Counted from the first letter of the stretch, positions 1 to 8,194 are shown. The stretch: DNA of 15,735 nt from Geobacter sp. UBA4074 (GCA_002383415.1 DFYU01000143.1:2541-18275); one strand, 5' to 3'. A program made the numbers and translations. The notes: generated by a model not told the origin, from the letters alone.

Positions 1-1766
1 ACCCGTCCCATGTCGGTGAAGAACAACAGGTAGTCTTTTGTGGAGGCGATGAACAACTGCTCCACGAAATCCTCTTCCTTGGTCTTCATGCCGGTCTTAC
101 CCTTGCCGCCCCGGCGCTGGGCGCGGTAGAGGTCCACGGCGCTGCGCTTGATGTAGCCGGAGTGGGAGACCGTGACCACCATCTCGGCGTCCTCGATGGT
201 GTCTTCCAGAGATATCTCGGCGGTACGGTCGATGATCTCGCTGCGGCGCTTGTCGCCGAACTTGTCCTTGATCTCGGTCAGTTCGCCGACGATGATCTTC
301 ATGATCTCCTGATCGGAGGCCAGAATCTCCTTCAGGCGGGCGATCAGCCGCATGATATCTTCGTACTCCTGCAGGATCTTGTCCCGCTCCAGGCCGGTCA
401 GGCGCTGCAGACGCATCTCCAGGATCGCCTGGGCCTGCTTCTCGGACAGCTGCACGCCGGGCCGGAAGGTCTGCTGATCCAGCGGCGCGATCTCCAGCTT
501 CTTCAGGAAGACCGGATCGGAGAACCAGCCGGCCATCAGGCCCTGCTTGGCCTCTTCCGGGTTCTTGGAGGCCCGGATCAGCTCGATCACCGCATCCAGC
601 CAATCCAAGGCAATCTTGAGGCCCTCCAGGATATGGGCCCGGGCCTCGGCCTTCTTCAGTTCGAACAAGGTACGCTTGGTGACCACCTCACGGCGGTGCT
701 CCACAAAGCACTGCATCATCTCCACCAGCGACAGCACCTTGGGCCGGTTGTGGACGATGGCCAGCATGTTGATGCCGAAGGAGGTCTGCATCTGGGTATG
801 CTTGTAGAGCTGATTTAAGAGTACCTCGGCGTTCTCGTCCTTTTTCAGGTCGATCACGATCCGCATACCGTCGCGGTCCGATTCATCCCGCAGGTCGCTG
901 ATCCCCTCTACCTTCTTTTCCTTGACCAGCTCGGCGATGCTGGTGATCAGGCGAGCCTTGTTGACCTGGTAGGGGATCTCGGTCACCACGATCGACTGGC
1001 GGTCCTGCTTCTTACTGGTCTCCACATGGGCCTTGGCCCGGATCTGGATGATGCCGCGGCCGGTGGCGTAGGCGTCCAGGATCCCCTGACGACCGTAGAT
1101 GGTGCCGCCGGTGGGGAAATCGGGGCCCGGCACCAGCGCCAACAGCTCCTCGAAGGTCAGGGCCGGATTGTGGATCAGGGCGATGATCGCATCGGCGATC
1201 TCGCACAGGTTGTGGGGGGGGATGTTGGTGGCCATACCGACCGCGATGCCGGCCGAACCGTTCACCAGCAGGTTGGGGAACTTGGAGGGCAGCACCGCCG
1301 GTTCGGACAACGACTCGTCGTAGTTGGGGGTGAAGGGGACGGTCTCTTTCTCCAGATCGGCCAACAGCTCCTGGGTGAGCTGTTTCATCCGGATCTCGGT
1401 GTACCGCATGGCAGCCGCGCTGTCGCCGTCCACCGAACCGAAGTTACCCTGGCCATCCACCAGCAGGTAGCGCAGTGAGAAGTCCTGGGCCATCCGCACG
1501 ATGGTGTCGTAGACCGCGGTGTCACCGTGGGGGTGGTACTTACCGATCACGTCACCGACTACGCGGGCCGACTTCTTGTAGGGCTTGTTGTAGTCATTGC
1601 CCAGGTCGTGCATGGCGTACAGGCAGCGCCGGTGCACCGGCTTCAGGCCGTCCCGCACATCGGGCAGGGCCCGTCCGATGATGACCGACATGGCGTAGTC
1701 CATGTAGGACCGCTTCATCTCGTCTTCGATATTGACCGCTATCTTCTGGCTTGTCTGTTCCTGCAT
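1..1766 (-). CDS. gyrA: DNA gyrase subunit A, C-terminal part cut off by window edge
   Basis: GyrA is the DNA breakage and reunion subunit of gyrase, the A2B2 type II topoisomerase that uses ATP to add negative supercoils. The visible 588 residues begin with an ATG at 1766, after an AAGGGA-type ribosome site 8 bases upstream. The winged-helix and tower region is complete. HPHGDTAVYD at 78-87 is the quinolone-pocket helix, with Thr83 and Asp87 in E. coli-like numbering. The catalytic tyrosine is Tyr122 in AAMRYTE. The reading frame stays open at every point I checked. The GyrA box QRRGGKG (550-556) marks the start of the C-terminal DNA-wrapping beta-pinwheel and shows a true gyrase rather than ParC. 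Roughly the last third of the protein is outside the window. The gene lies 18 bases after gyrB and is probably co-transcribed with it. Confidence 0.98.
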   Translation of the reverse strand, partial: MQEQTSQKIAVNIEDEMKRSYMDYAMSVIIGRALPDVRDGLKPVHRRCLYAMHDLGNDYNKPYKKSARVVGDVIGKYHPHGDTAVYDTIVRMAQDFSLRYLLVDGQGNFGSVDGDSAAAMRYTEIRMKQLTQELLADLEKETVPFTPNYDESLSEPAVLPSKFPNLLVNGSAGIAVGMATNIPPHNLCEIADAIIALIHNPALTFEELLALVPGPDFPTGGTIYGRQGILDAYATGRGIIQIRAKAHVETSKKQDRQSIVVTEIPYQVNKARLITSIAELVKEKKVEGISDLRDESDRDGMRIVIDLKKDENAEVLLNQLYKHTQMQTSFGINMLAIVHNRPKVLSLVEMMQCFVEHRREVVTKRTLFELKKAEARAHILEGLKIALDWLDAVIELIRASKNPEEAKQGLMAGWFSDPVFLKKLEIAPLDQQTFRPGVQLSEKQAQAILEMRLQRLTGLERDKILQEYEDIMRLIARLKEILASDQEIMKIIVGELTEIKDKFGDKRRSEIIDRTAEISLEDTIEDAEMVVTVSHSGYIKRSAVDLYRAQRRGGKGKTGMKTKEEDFVEQLFIASTKDYLLFFTDMGR

Positions 1767-1784
1767 GTGATCTGTCCCTTAACC

Positions 1785-4184
1785 TTAGATGTCGAGGTTG
1801 ACGACATTCAGTGCGTTCTGTTCGATAAAATCGCGTCTCGGCTCCACCTGATCGCCCATCAGCACGGTGAAGATCTCGTCCGCCTCCACCAGGTCCTCGA
1901 TCTTGACCTGCAAGAGCGTGCGGTTCTGGGGGTTCATGGTGGTTTCCCAGAGCTGCTCCGGATTCATCTCACCGAGACCTTTGTAGCGCTGGATGTTGAG
2001 ACCCTTCTTGGCGTATTCCAGGAACCAGACCAGCAGCTCCTCATGGTTGTCGGTGGCCAGAAGCGGCTTGCCCTCCTGCTCCAGGAAGGCCTGACCACCG
2101 GCCATGGTCTCGCAGACCTTGCGGAAGTTTTCCACCAGCAGCAGATACTCGTGGCTGGCCAGCACCTTCAGGGTCTGGCTGTCCAGCAGGTGGCGCACGT
2201 TGCCCAGGCTGAAGTTGATCCGCTCCTCCTCCAGCTGGTAGTCGGCGTCACCGGCCAGTTGCTTCATCTGCTCCAGGTAGGGTGCAAACTGGCTCAGCTC
2301 CTCCAGATCAGCCGGTACGCCGGCCTTGAGCATCAACGGCAGCAGCTCTGCGGCAATCCCCTTCTTGACCACCTTATCCAGGATGGCGCGGTGTTCGATG
2401 AACTGTCGGATCACCGGGATAATCTGCGAGCCTTTATAGACCCGCTCGCCTTTTTCCAGCTTAAGCGTCAGTTCTTCGGCCCCCTCCTCCAGCAGGAACT
2501 GCTGCAACGCCTGCTCGTTCTTGAGGTACATCTCTTTCTTGCCCCGCTTGACCTTGTAGAGCGGCGGCTGGGCGATGTAAAGGTGGCCGCGCTCAATCAG
2601 CTCCCGCATGTTGCGATAGAAGAAGGTCAAGAGCAGGGTCAGGATGTGGGAACCGTCCACGTCGGCGTCGGTCATGACAATGATCCGACCGTACCGGAGC
2701 TTGGCGATGTCGAAGTCGTCCTTGCCTATGCCGGTGCCCATGGCGGTGATCAGGGTGCGGATCTCCTGGGAGGCGATCATCTTGTCAAAGCGGGCCTTCT
2801 CCACGTTCAGGATCTTACCCTTCAACGGCAGGATGGCCTGGAACTTACGGTCGCGTCCCTGTTTGGCCGAACCGCCGGCCGAGTCACCCTCCACCAGGTA
2901 CAGTTCGCACTGGGCCGGGTCCTTCTCCTGGCAGTCGGCCAGCTTGCCCGGCAGACCGCCCAGGTCCATGGCCCCCTTGCGGCGCACCGTCTCGCGGGCC
3001 TTGCGGGCCGCCTCACGGGCCCGTGCCGCCTCGATCGACTTGTTGAGCACATCCTTGGCGATCTTGGGGTTTTCCTCCAGGTAGGTCGCCAGCTTCTCGT
3101 TTAAGAGCGACTCTACATAGCCCTTGACCTCGGAGTTGCCCAGCTTGGTCTTGGTCTGCCCTTCAAACTGAGGCTGGGGAATCTTGACCGAGATCACGGC
3201 AGTCAGACCCTCCCGCAGGTCATCGCCAGAGATGGCTACCTTCTCTTTTTTGAGCAGGTCATTGGCAGCGGCGTAGCCGTTCATGGTGCGGGTCAGGGCC
3301 GCCTTGAAGCCCACCAGGTGCGTGCCGCCCTCGTGGGTGTTGATGTTGTTGGCAAAGGAGAAGATCTTCTCGTCGTAGGAATCGTTGTACTGCATGGAGA
3401 TCTCGATCTCCACACCGCCCTTTTCACCCTTGACGTAGATCGGCTTTGCGTGCAGGGCGGTCTTGGCCCGGTTCAGGTATTCAACAAAGGAGTTGATGCC
3501 CCCCTCGTAGAAAAACTCATGGGATTTTCCCTCGGCCCGCTCGTCGGCGATGGTGATCCTGACGCCGGCGTTGAGGAAGGCCAGTTCCCGTAACCGCTGG
3601 GACAGCACGTCAAAGGAAAACTCGGTGGTCTCGAAGATCTCTTCGTCCGGCATGAAGGTAATCTTGGTGCCGCGACGCTTGGTCTCGCCGGTCACCTCCA
3701 AGGGGGCTTGGGGTTCGCCGCGGCGGTAGGATTGCCGCCAGATCTTGCCATCACGGCGGATCTCCAGCTCCAGTGTCTTGGAGAGGGCGTTGACCACCGA
3801 GACACCCACGCCGTGCAGACCACCGGATACCTTGTAGGAGTCGTTGTCGAACTTGCCGCCGGCATGCAGCACGGTCAGCACCACCTCGGCCGCCGAACGG
3901 CCCTCGCTGGGGTGCAGGTCGGTGGGGATACCGCGGCCGTTATCGACCACGGTCACCGAGCCGTCGGTGTTGATAGTGACGGCAACCGTGTCGCAGTGTC
4001 CGGCCAGGGCCTCGTCGATGGAGTTGTCCACGATCTCGTAGACCAGGTGGTGCAGGCCCTGGGCGGCGGTAGAGCCGATATACATGGCCGGCCGCTTGCG
4101 GACAGCCGAGAGTCCCTCCAGGACCTTGATGCTTCCGGCGCCGTAATCGGCCGCCTCTGCTGCGTTCTTTTCGATCTCGCTCAT
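1785..4184 (-). CDS. gyrB: DNA gyrase subunit B
   Basis: GyrB is the ATPase subunit of gyrase; it binds GyrA and drives strand passage. The protein has 799 residues. The GHKL ATPase domain shows Glu50 and Asn54 (YEIVDNSIDEA), Asp81 in DNGRGIP and the glycine-rich GGLHGVG at 121-127. QTKTKLG at 343-349 supplies the transducer lysine. The Toprim domain has EGDSAGG at 432-438 and the metal-binding aspartates in TDADVDGSH around 505-513. About 170 residues lie between the Toprim core and the C-terminal RYKGLGEMN motif (733-741). This matches the insertion typical of Gram-negative GyrB (E. coli, about 804 residues) rather than the short Firmicutes form. The ATG overlaps the recF stop as ATGA, which suggests translational coupling; gyrA follows 18 bases downstream. 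Confidence 0.98.
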   Translation of the reverse strand: MSEIEKNAAEAADYGAGSIKVLEGLSAVRKRPAMYIGSTAAQGLHHLVYEIVDNSIDEALAGHCDTVAVTINTDGSVTVVDNGRGIPTDLHPSEGRSAAEVVLTVLHAGGKFDNDSYKVSGGLHGVGVSVVNALSKTLELEIRRDGKIWRQSYRRGEPQAPLEVTGETKRRGTKITFMPDEEIFETTEFSFDVLSQRLRELAFLNAGVRITIADERAEGKSHEFFYEGGINSFVEYLNRAKTALHAKPIYVKGEKGGVEIEISMQYNDSYDEKIFSFANNINTHEGGTHLVGFKAALTRTMNGYAAANDLLKKEKVAISGDDLREGLTAVISVKIPQPQFEGQTKTKLGNSEVKGYVESLLNEKLATYLEENPKIAKDVLNKSIEAARAREAARKARETVRRKGAMDLGGLPGKLADCQEKDPAQCELYLVEGDSAGGSAKQGRDRKFQAILPLKGKILNVEKARFDKMIASQEIRTLITAMGTGIGKDDFDIAKLRYGRIIVMTDADVDGSHILTLLLTFFYRNMRELIERGHLYIAQPPLYKVKRGKKEMYLKNEQALQQFLLEEGAEELTLKLEKGERVYKGSQIIPVIRQFIEHRAILDKVVKKGIAAELLPLMLKAGVPADLEELSQFAPYLEQMKQLAGDADYQLEEERINFSLGNVRHLLDSQTLKVLASHEYLLLVENFRKVCETMAGGQAFLEQEGKPLLATDNHEELLVWFLEYAKKGLNIQRYKGLGEMNPEQLWETTMNPQNRTLLQVKIEDLVEADEIFTVLMGDQVEPRRDFIEQNALNVVNLDI

Positions 4185-5263
4185 CTGGGTACACTTCCCT
4201 CGTACGTCAATGTGCCGGCATCCACCCGATACAGGCTGCTCTGCTGCAGCATACCGGGGTCGATGCCGACCGTGGTGGTGGTGGTGATCACAACCTGCAC
4301 CTGCCGCTGACGCAGGAAGTCCAGCAGGTTGTGTATCCGCTCCCGATCAAGCTCGGAGGCGATGTCATCCAACAGCATCAGCGGCGGTTCGCCGAAGGTC
4401 TGCTGCAGATGGTCCAGTTCGGCCAGTTTAAGGGCCAGCACAAAGGACCGTTGCTGTCCCTGGGAGCCGAAGGTCTTCAGATCGTGGCCATCAATCATAA
4501 ACGCCAGATCGTCACGGTGGGGTCCGCGTCCGGTGGTGCCGCGACGCAAGTCTGTGACTCGACACTGCTCAAGCTGCTCCTGAAACCGGTGATCGCTGTC
4601 CGGTGCATAGGCCAATTCCACCGTCTCACGACTGCCGGCTAGCCGCTGATAGTGCTGTTGTACCAGTGGCAGCAGCTGCGCCACGTACTGGCGGCGGTGT
4701 TCCATCAGCCGTGTACCGCTGGTCACCAGCTGTTCGCTCCAGACATCCAGTCCGTCGCTCGTACCGCACCGCAACAGGGCGTTACGTTGCTTCAGGGTAC
4801 GGTAATACTCGTGGTAATCCCGCAAAAAGGTGGCCTTACCGGTGTACAGTGCCCGATCGAGATAGCGGCGCCTGGTTTCAGGTCCCTGTTTGACCATGGC
4901 GGTGTCGTCTGGTGAGAAGACCACTGCTGCCAGCTTGCCATGCAACTCTGCGGCCCGCTGGACCGGCTTGCCATCCACGGTTACCCGCCGTTGTTTGCCC
5001 GCCAGCTGTACCTTGATTTCACTGGCAACGCCGCCAGTCAGCACCTGACCGGTAACAACCGCCGTATCCATCCCCTGCCTGATCAGATCGGGCGTCTTTA
5101 CGTTGCGAAAGGAGCGTCCAGTCCCCAGCAGATAGATCGCCTCCAGCAGATTGGTCTTACCCTGGCCGTTCAGTCCATGCAGCAGGGTTATCTGGTTGCT
5201 GGGTCGCAACTCGGCAGCGGCCAGGTTGCGGTACTGATCAAGCCTGATGCCGGTCAGCAGCAC
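4181..5263 (-). CDS. recF: DNA replication and repair protein RecF
   Basis: RecF is an SMC/ABC-like ATPase that, with RecO and RecR, loads RecA at single-strand gaps. The 360 residues match the usual family length. The Walker A motif GLNGQGKT is at 30-37, GPHRDD at 247-252, the ABC signature GSQGQQRS at 266-273 and Walker B LMLLDDIASELD at 295-306. The start is a GTG at 5261-5263 whose first base is also the last base of the dnaN stop (TAGTG). The 3' end overlaps the gyrB start by four bases. Both overlaps imply coupled translation within a dnaN-recF-gyrB-gyrA transcript. A run of five in-frame ACC codons (4272-4286) encodes a Thr stretch at about 327-331, just beyond the last core strand. 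Confidence 0.97.
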   Translation of the reverse strand: MLLTGIRLDQYRNLAAAELRPSNQITLLHGLNGQGKTNLLEAIYLLGTGRSFRNVKTPDLIRQGMDTAVVTGQVLTGGVASEIKVQLAGKQRRVTVDGKPVQRAAELHGKLAAVVFSPDDTAMVKQGPETRRRYLDRALYTGKATFLRDYHEYYRTLKQRNALLRCGTSDGLDVWSEQLVTSGTRLMEHRRQYVAQLLPLVQQHYQRLAGSRETVELAYAPDSDHRFQEQLEQCRVTDLRRGTTGRGPHRDDLAFMIDGHDLKTFGSQGQQRSFVLALKLAELDHLQQTFGEPPLMLLDDIASELDRERIHNLLDFLRQRQVQVVITTTTTVGIDPGMLQQSSLYRVDAGTLTYEGSVPR

Positions 5264-6381
5264 TAGAGCCTCATCGGCATGATCACCGCCAGGAAGGTGT
5301 CCCCCTCATCCGGTGTGATAATGGATGGTGACAGCTCATTCTTGAATTTCATCAGCACCTGTTCGCTTTCGCAGACCGACAGTACGTCCAGCAGGTAGCG
5401 AGCATTGAAGCGTACCGAGAACGGCTCGCCACTGTAACTCACTTCCAGCTCCTCCATGGCATCGCCCAGTTCCGGGTTGCTGGAAGAGATCTTGACCCCG
5501 TTGCCGTCGATCTCCAGCATGATCCCCTTAAACTTCTCGCTGGAAAGGATTGCCATCCGTCGTACAGCGTGGATCAGGTCTTCGCGCTTGGCCTTGACGT
5601 GTTGGTCGTTGGTAGCAGGAATCACCCGGGTGTAGTCAGGAAACTCACCATCCACCAGTCGCATCACCAGGGTAGTGTCGCCTTTTTTGAGCACAGCACT
5701 GCTATCCACAAAACCGAATTTAAGCAGTCCATCACCTTCATCGGTGATTTTCTTAATCTCGTAGATACCCTTTTTCGGCAATATAACACCCTTCAGTAGT
5801 TCAGGATTGGCCTTGCCGCTGAAATCGCCCGACGCGATCGAGAGCCGATGGCCATCGGTGGCTACCATCTTCAGCAGCTGACCCTTATCACCGCTTTCCA
5901 CCCGGGTAAAGATGCCGTTGAGGTTGTATTTGGTTTCGTCGTTGCAAATGGCGTACGAGGTTTTCTCGATCATGGTGCGCAGTAGGGCTGCCTCCAGCTC
6001 CAGCAGCTGCTCATCCTTGACCGTAGCAACTGCAGGAAATTCATCCGGCGACAGACCGACGATATTGAAACGGACCTTGCCGCAGGTAATCTCGACCCAG
6101 TCGTTGTCCTTGGTGCTGAAGCTGATCTCCTGGTTGGGCAGTTCCTTGACAATCTCATACAGCTTTTTGGCGCCCACCGTGATTCTGCCATCCTGCTCCA
6201 CCTTGGCCGGATAACTGCTTTTGAGGCCTACTTCCAGATCGGTGGCAACGATGGCGATACTATCACCACTTGCCTCGATCAGCACGTTGGACAGGATCGG
6301 CATCGACGTCCGTTTTTCGACAATTCCCTGGACCTTCTGCAACGCCTTGAGAAAGCTTTCCCGGTCAATCCTGAAATTCAT
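5263..6381 (-). CDS. dnaN: DNA polymerase III beta subunit (sliding clamp)
   Basis: DnaN is the ring-shaped processivity clamp that tethers DNA polymerase III and many repair proteins to DNA. The protein has 372 residues, the normal length for three tandem clamp folds. Recognisable parts are the N-terminal FLKALQKVQGIVEKRTSMPIL segment (start given here in part), ATDGHRLS at 174-181, DGEFPDY at 244-250 and the C-terminal VIMPMRL, which forms part of the peptide-binding pocket. The ATG at 6381 follows a clear AAAGGAG ribosome site seven bases upstream. The stop codon TAG shares its last base with the recF GTG start. The 249-base gap to dnaA contains DnaA-box-like sites and an A/T-rich tract, so transcription may start there under DnaA influence, though I could not identify a convincing -35/-10 pair. 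Confidence 0.98.
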   Translation of the reverse strand: MNFRIDRESFLKALQKVQGIVEKRTSMPILSNVLIEASGDSIAIVATDLEVGLKSSYPAKVEQDGRITVGAKKLYEIVKELPNQEISFSTKDNDWVEITCGKVRFNIVGLSPDEFPAVATVKDEQLLELEAALLRTMIEKTSYAICNDETKYNLNGIFTRVESGDKGQLLKMVATDGHRLSIASGDFSGKANPELLKGVILPKKGIYEIKKITDEGDGLLKFGFVDSSAVLKKGDTTLVMRLVDGEFPDYTRVIPATNDQHVKAKREDLIHAVRRMAILSSEKFKGIMLEIDGNGVKISSSNPELGDAMEELEVSYSGEPFSVRFNARYLLDVLSVCESEQVLMKFKNELSPSIITPDEGDTFLAVIMPMRL

Positions 6382-6468
6382 ATCCGTGCTCCTTTGCTGT
6401 GCATGGCGGTCTGCTTATCATTTCTTTTGTTTATAAAGAAAGAAACCTTTTGTTATTATTATTAGTGC

Positions 6469-6477
6469 TGTGGAAAC
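6469..6477 (-). promoter_or_regulatory. DnaA-box-like 9-mer (GTTTCCACA)
   Basis: Read on the minus strand this is GTTTCCACA, two mismatches from TTATCCACA. It directly borders the A/T-rich tract 6421-6465, the arrangement expected of a box next to a DNA unwinding element. Taken alone the match is weak; it gains weight from its position and from the sites at 6559-6596. Confidence 0.45.
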
Positions 6478-6505
6478 TGTGGGTTGTTCCTAACCCCTTG
6501 CAGTA

Positions 6506-6551
6506 GTTACCAAAATCAGTTTGCTTTGCTGTTGATGCTGCTGTTGGTAAC
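6506..6551. repeat. Inverted repeat GTTACCAA / TTGGTAAC
   Basis: Perfect 8-bp arms, GTTACCAA at 6506-6513 and TTGGTAAC at 6544-6551, are separated by 30 bases that are rich in TTG/CTG triplets. There is no T run beside it, so it is not a terminator. It could be a protein-binding site or a cruciform inside the origin; its function is unknown. Confidence 0.5.
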
Positions 6552-6558
6552 GCGGCCT

Positions 6559-6596
6559 TTTTCCACAGGCAGTGATCTGTCCACAGCTATCCCCAG
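6559..6596. promoter_or_regulatory. Cluster of DnaA-box-like 9-mers beside the dnaA 3' end
   Basis: Three 9-mers in the same orientation on the plus strand resemble the DnaA box TTATCCACA: TTTTCCACA (6559-6567, one mismatch), CTGTCCACA (6577-6585, two mismatches) and CTATCCCCA (6588-6596, two mismatches). Their spacing is 18 and 11 bases. Three in 38 bases is suggestive of a DnaA-binding array, but the lack of a perfect site keeps confidence moderate. Confidence 0.5.
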
Positions 6597-6630
6597 CTTG
6601 TTCAACAGCGTCTGGTGACAAGTTACAGAT

Positions 6631-8016
6631 TCACTGCAAGATAGTGTTGCGAATCGTTTCGATTGTGCTGGCCAACTGTGGATCTTCGCCCAGCAAGCGA
6701 TCGATTTTTTTGGTGGCGTGGATCACGGTCGAGTGATCTTTGCCACCAAACCTGCTGCCGATATCCGGATAGGAGGCGCTGGTCAGATCACGACAAAGCC
6801 AGATAGCCACCTGTCGCGCCTGCACAAACGTTTTGAGCCGTTTATCTGACTTGAGGTCCGCCACCTTGAGATTAAAGTGATCCGCCACGTTCTTCTGGAT
6901 CAGTTCTACCGTGATCTCTTTACGTTTATCTACCAGGATATCCTTCAGGTTGTCCTTAGCCATGGCCAGGGTGATCGGGATATGCTGCAGACTGCTGTAG
7001 GCTCCCAGCCGGATCAGCATCCCCTCCAGCTCCCGTATATTGCGGGTATCACTGGATGCCAGAAAGTAGGCCACTTCATCAGGCAGGTTAATCCGATTCA
7101 GTTCAGCCTTCTTTTTGAGAATAGCCATCTTTGTTTCAAGGTCCGGCGGCTGTATGTCGGCGATCAGGCCCCATTCAAAACGTGAACGTAGCCGTTCCTC
7201 CAGGTTGGGCATTTCCCGCGGGAATTTGTCCGACGTAATCACGATCTGCTTATGCGATTCATACAGTGAATTGAAGGTATGAAAGAACTCTACCTGGGTC
7301 CGCTCCCGTCCGGCAATGAACTGAATATCATCGATCAGCAGTACATCTACTGAACGGTAGCGCTCCCGAAAATCTTCCATCTTATTGAGCCGAATAGAGT
7401 TTACCATTTCGTGCATGAACTTTTCTGCTGAGCAGTAGCAGACCCGAGTCTCTGGCTTCTGGGACAGAATCTGGTGTCCTACCGCATGCAGCAGATGGCT
7501 TTTGCCCAGGCCAACGCCGCCGTAGATAAACAGCGGGTTGTAGGTAATGGCGGGATTGTTGGCTACTGCCAGCGCGGCGGCGTGAGAAAACTGATTGCCC
7601 GAGCCACTGACAAACTGGTCAAAGGTATACCGCGGATTGAGTGGTGTTCCGTCCCGCTCAGCCTGGGCAGGCCTCGGCTCTCCTCGCAGCGGTTTCGGTG
7701 CCGTCTGACTAGTCTCTTCTACTGGCTGTGGCAGGGGTGTCTCATCTTCCTTGATGGTCACCGCGATGGCGAGGTTTTTTTCCGCAGTGATCGAGAGGGC
7801 ACTGTTAATCAGATCCAGGTAATTGTCTTCCAGCCATTCCTTGAAAAACTGGTTCGGTACACAGACCACGACGTTGTTATTCTCGGTGTGACTATATTGG
7901 ATCGGTTGGATCCAGTTGATATAGTTTTGGGGAGGAATAACCCTTTCGAGGTTGGTTGCAGTCTGTGTCCAGACAGTTTGCATGATATCTTTCTTGGAGG
8001 AAGGCATAGTTGTCAA
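6631..8016 (-). CDS. dnaA: Chromosomal replication initiator protein DnaA
   Basis: DnaA is the AAA+ initiator that binds DnaA boxes at oriC, melts the origin and loads helicase. Four domains are visible in 461 residues. Domain I includes MQTVWTQTATNLE from residue 12. A variable Pro/Gln-rich linker covers about 93-125. The AAA+ core has Walker A GGVGLGKS (166-173), Walker B LLIDDIQF (226-233), sensor 1 VITSD (259-263), the arginine-rich ERLRSRF (274-280) and sensor 2 RNIRELEG (325-332). The DNA-binding domain IV has the signature GGKDHSTVIHA at about 424-434. The start is uncertain. A TTG at 8016 has AAGG six bases upstream and is used here. ATG codons at 8007 (M4) and 7983 (M12) are alternatives; M12 fits the usual family N-terminus best (450 residues) but has a weaker ribosome site. 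Confidence 0.97.
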   Translation of the reverse strand: MTTMPSSKKDIMQTVWTQTATNLERVIPPQNYINWIQPIQYSHTENNNVVVCVPNQFFKEWLEDNYLDLINSALSITAEKNLAIAVTIKEDETPLPQPVEETSQTAPKPLRGEPRPAQAERDGTPLNPRYTFDQFVSGSGNQFSHAAALAVANNPAITYNPLFIYGGVGLGKSHLLHAVGHQILSQKPETRVCYCSAEKFMHEMVNSIRLNKMEDFRERYRSVDVLLIDDIQFIAGRERTQVEFFHTFNSLYESHKQIVITSDKFPREMPNLEERLRSRFEWGLIADIQPPDLETKMAILKKKAELNRINLPDEVAYFLASSDTRNIRELEGMLIRLGAYSSLQHIPITLAMAKDNLKDILVDKRKEITVELIQKNVADHFNLKVADLKSDKRLKTFVQARQVAIWLCRDLTSASYPDIGSRFGGKDHSTVIHATKKIDRLLGEDPQLASTIETIRNTILQ

Positions 8017-8052
8017 ATGGTACCTTGATGCTCATGTTGGTTGCCAGTGGCG

Positions 8053-8061
8053 CTATCAACA
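8053..8061 (+). promoter_or_regulatory. DnaA-box-like 9-mer (CTATCAACA)
   Basis: CTATCAACA shares eight of nine bases with the TTATCAACA copies in the palindrome about 80 bases further right and differs from TTATCCACA at two positions. It lies in the dnaA leader, where DnaA autoregulation would act. The assignment rests on similarity and position only. Confidence 0.4.
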
Positions 8062-8133
8062 CCCTGTGCAGGGGATATTTTGCTTGTCACACTGGTGAGT
8101 TCTGCTGTTCTTGCCAGCTTGTCCTGCCCGTGT

Positions 8134-8165
8134 TTATCAACAGGTATATCAACACCTGTTGATAA
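8134..8165. repeat. Palindromic array of DnaA-box-like 9-mers upstream of dnaA
   Basis: Perfect 12-bp arms TTATCAACAGGT (8134-8145) and ACCTGTTGATAA (8154-8165) flank an 8-base spacer. Three 9-mers of the form (T/A)TATCAACA occur: 8134-8142 and 8146-8154 on the plus strand, and 8157-8165 on the minus strand, with starts about one helical turn apart. Two of them differ from the DnaA box TTATCCACA only at position 6. The site adjoins an A/T-rich stretch. It may be an origin core, a DnaA autoregulatory operator, or a site for another dimeric regulator. The repeat itself is certain; its role is inferred. Confidence 0.7.
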
Positions 8166-8167
8166 CG

Positions 8168-8194
8168 CTATAATTGAATAATATTGATACTATA
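8168..8194. other. A/T-rich stretch, candidate unwinding element or dnaA promoter
   Basis: Only 4 of 27 bases are G or C in a window whose genes are GC-rich. It directly follows the palindromic box array. TATAAT-like hexamers occur on both strands (TATAAT at 8169-8174 plus; TATTAT at 8178-8183 minus), so the minus-strand dnaA promoter could also lie here. No good -35 hexamer accompanies either of them. Confidence 0.45.

Larger units (their letters stand above)
6382..6630. other. dnaA-dnaN intergenic region, possible part of oriC
   Basis: No gene is seen in these 249 bases. The dnaN-proximal part is A/T-rich (about 6419-6465, including TTTATAAAG and a run of four TTA triplets). Next to it is a DnaA-box-like 9-mer, and further box-like 9-mers cluster near the dnaA end (6559-6596). 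In many bacteria, B. subtilis being the model, the unwound part of oriC lies between dnaA and dnaN, with boxes beside an A/T-rich stretch. The layout here fits that, but no box is a perfect TTATCCACA. An inverted repeat (6506-6513 with 6544-6551) lies between the box groups. The promoter of dnaN-recF-gyrBA probably also lies here. Confidence 0.6.

Noticed and set aside
1547..1551. GyrA Thr83/Asp87 context as a quinolone-resistance mutation
   Set aside because: Thr at position 83 is the natural residue in many bacteria, and Asp87 is unchanged, so resistance cannot be claimed.
1527..3104. Long open frame on the plus strand opposite gyrB (525 codons)
   Set aside because: It is antisense to the well-supported gyrB frame, its His/Leu/Gln/Val-rich composition is typical of a reversed GC-rich gene, and it shows no recognisable motif.
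6451..6463. TTA triplet run as a DnaA-trio element
   Set aside because: The triplets match the trio pattern only on the plus strand, where no box lies on the correct side; on the strand with the GTTTCCACA box the triplet phase does not fit. It is kept only as A/T-rich DNA.
6481..6496. Small hairpin GGGTT / AACCC as a dnaA terminator
   Set aside because: The stem is five pairs and no T run follows in the minus-strand direction, so termination is not supported.
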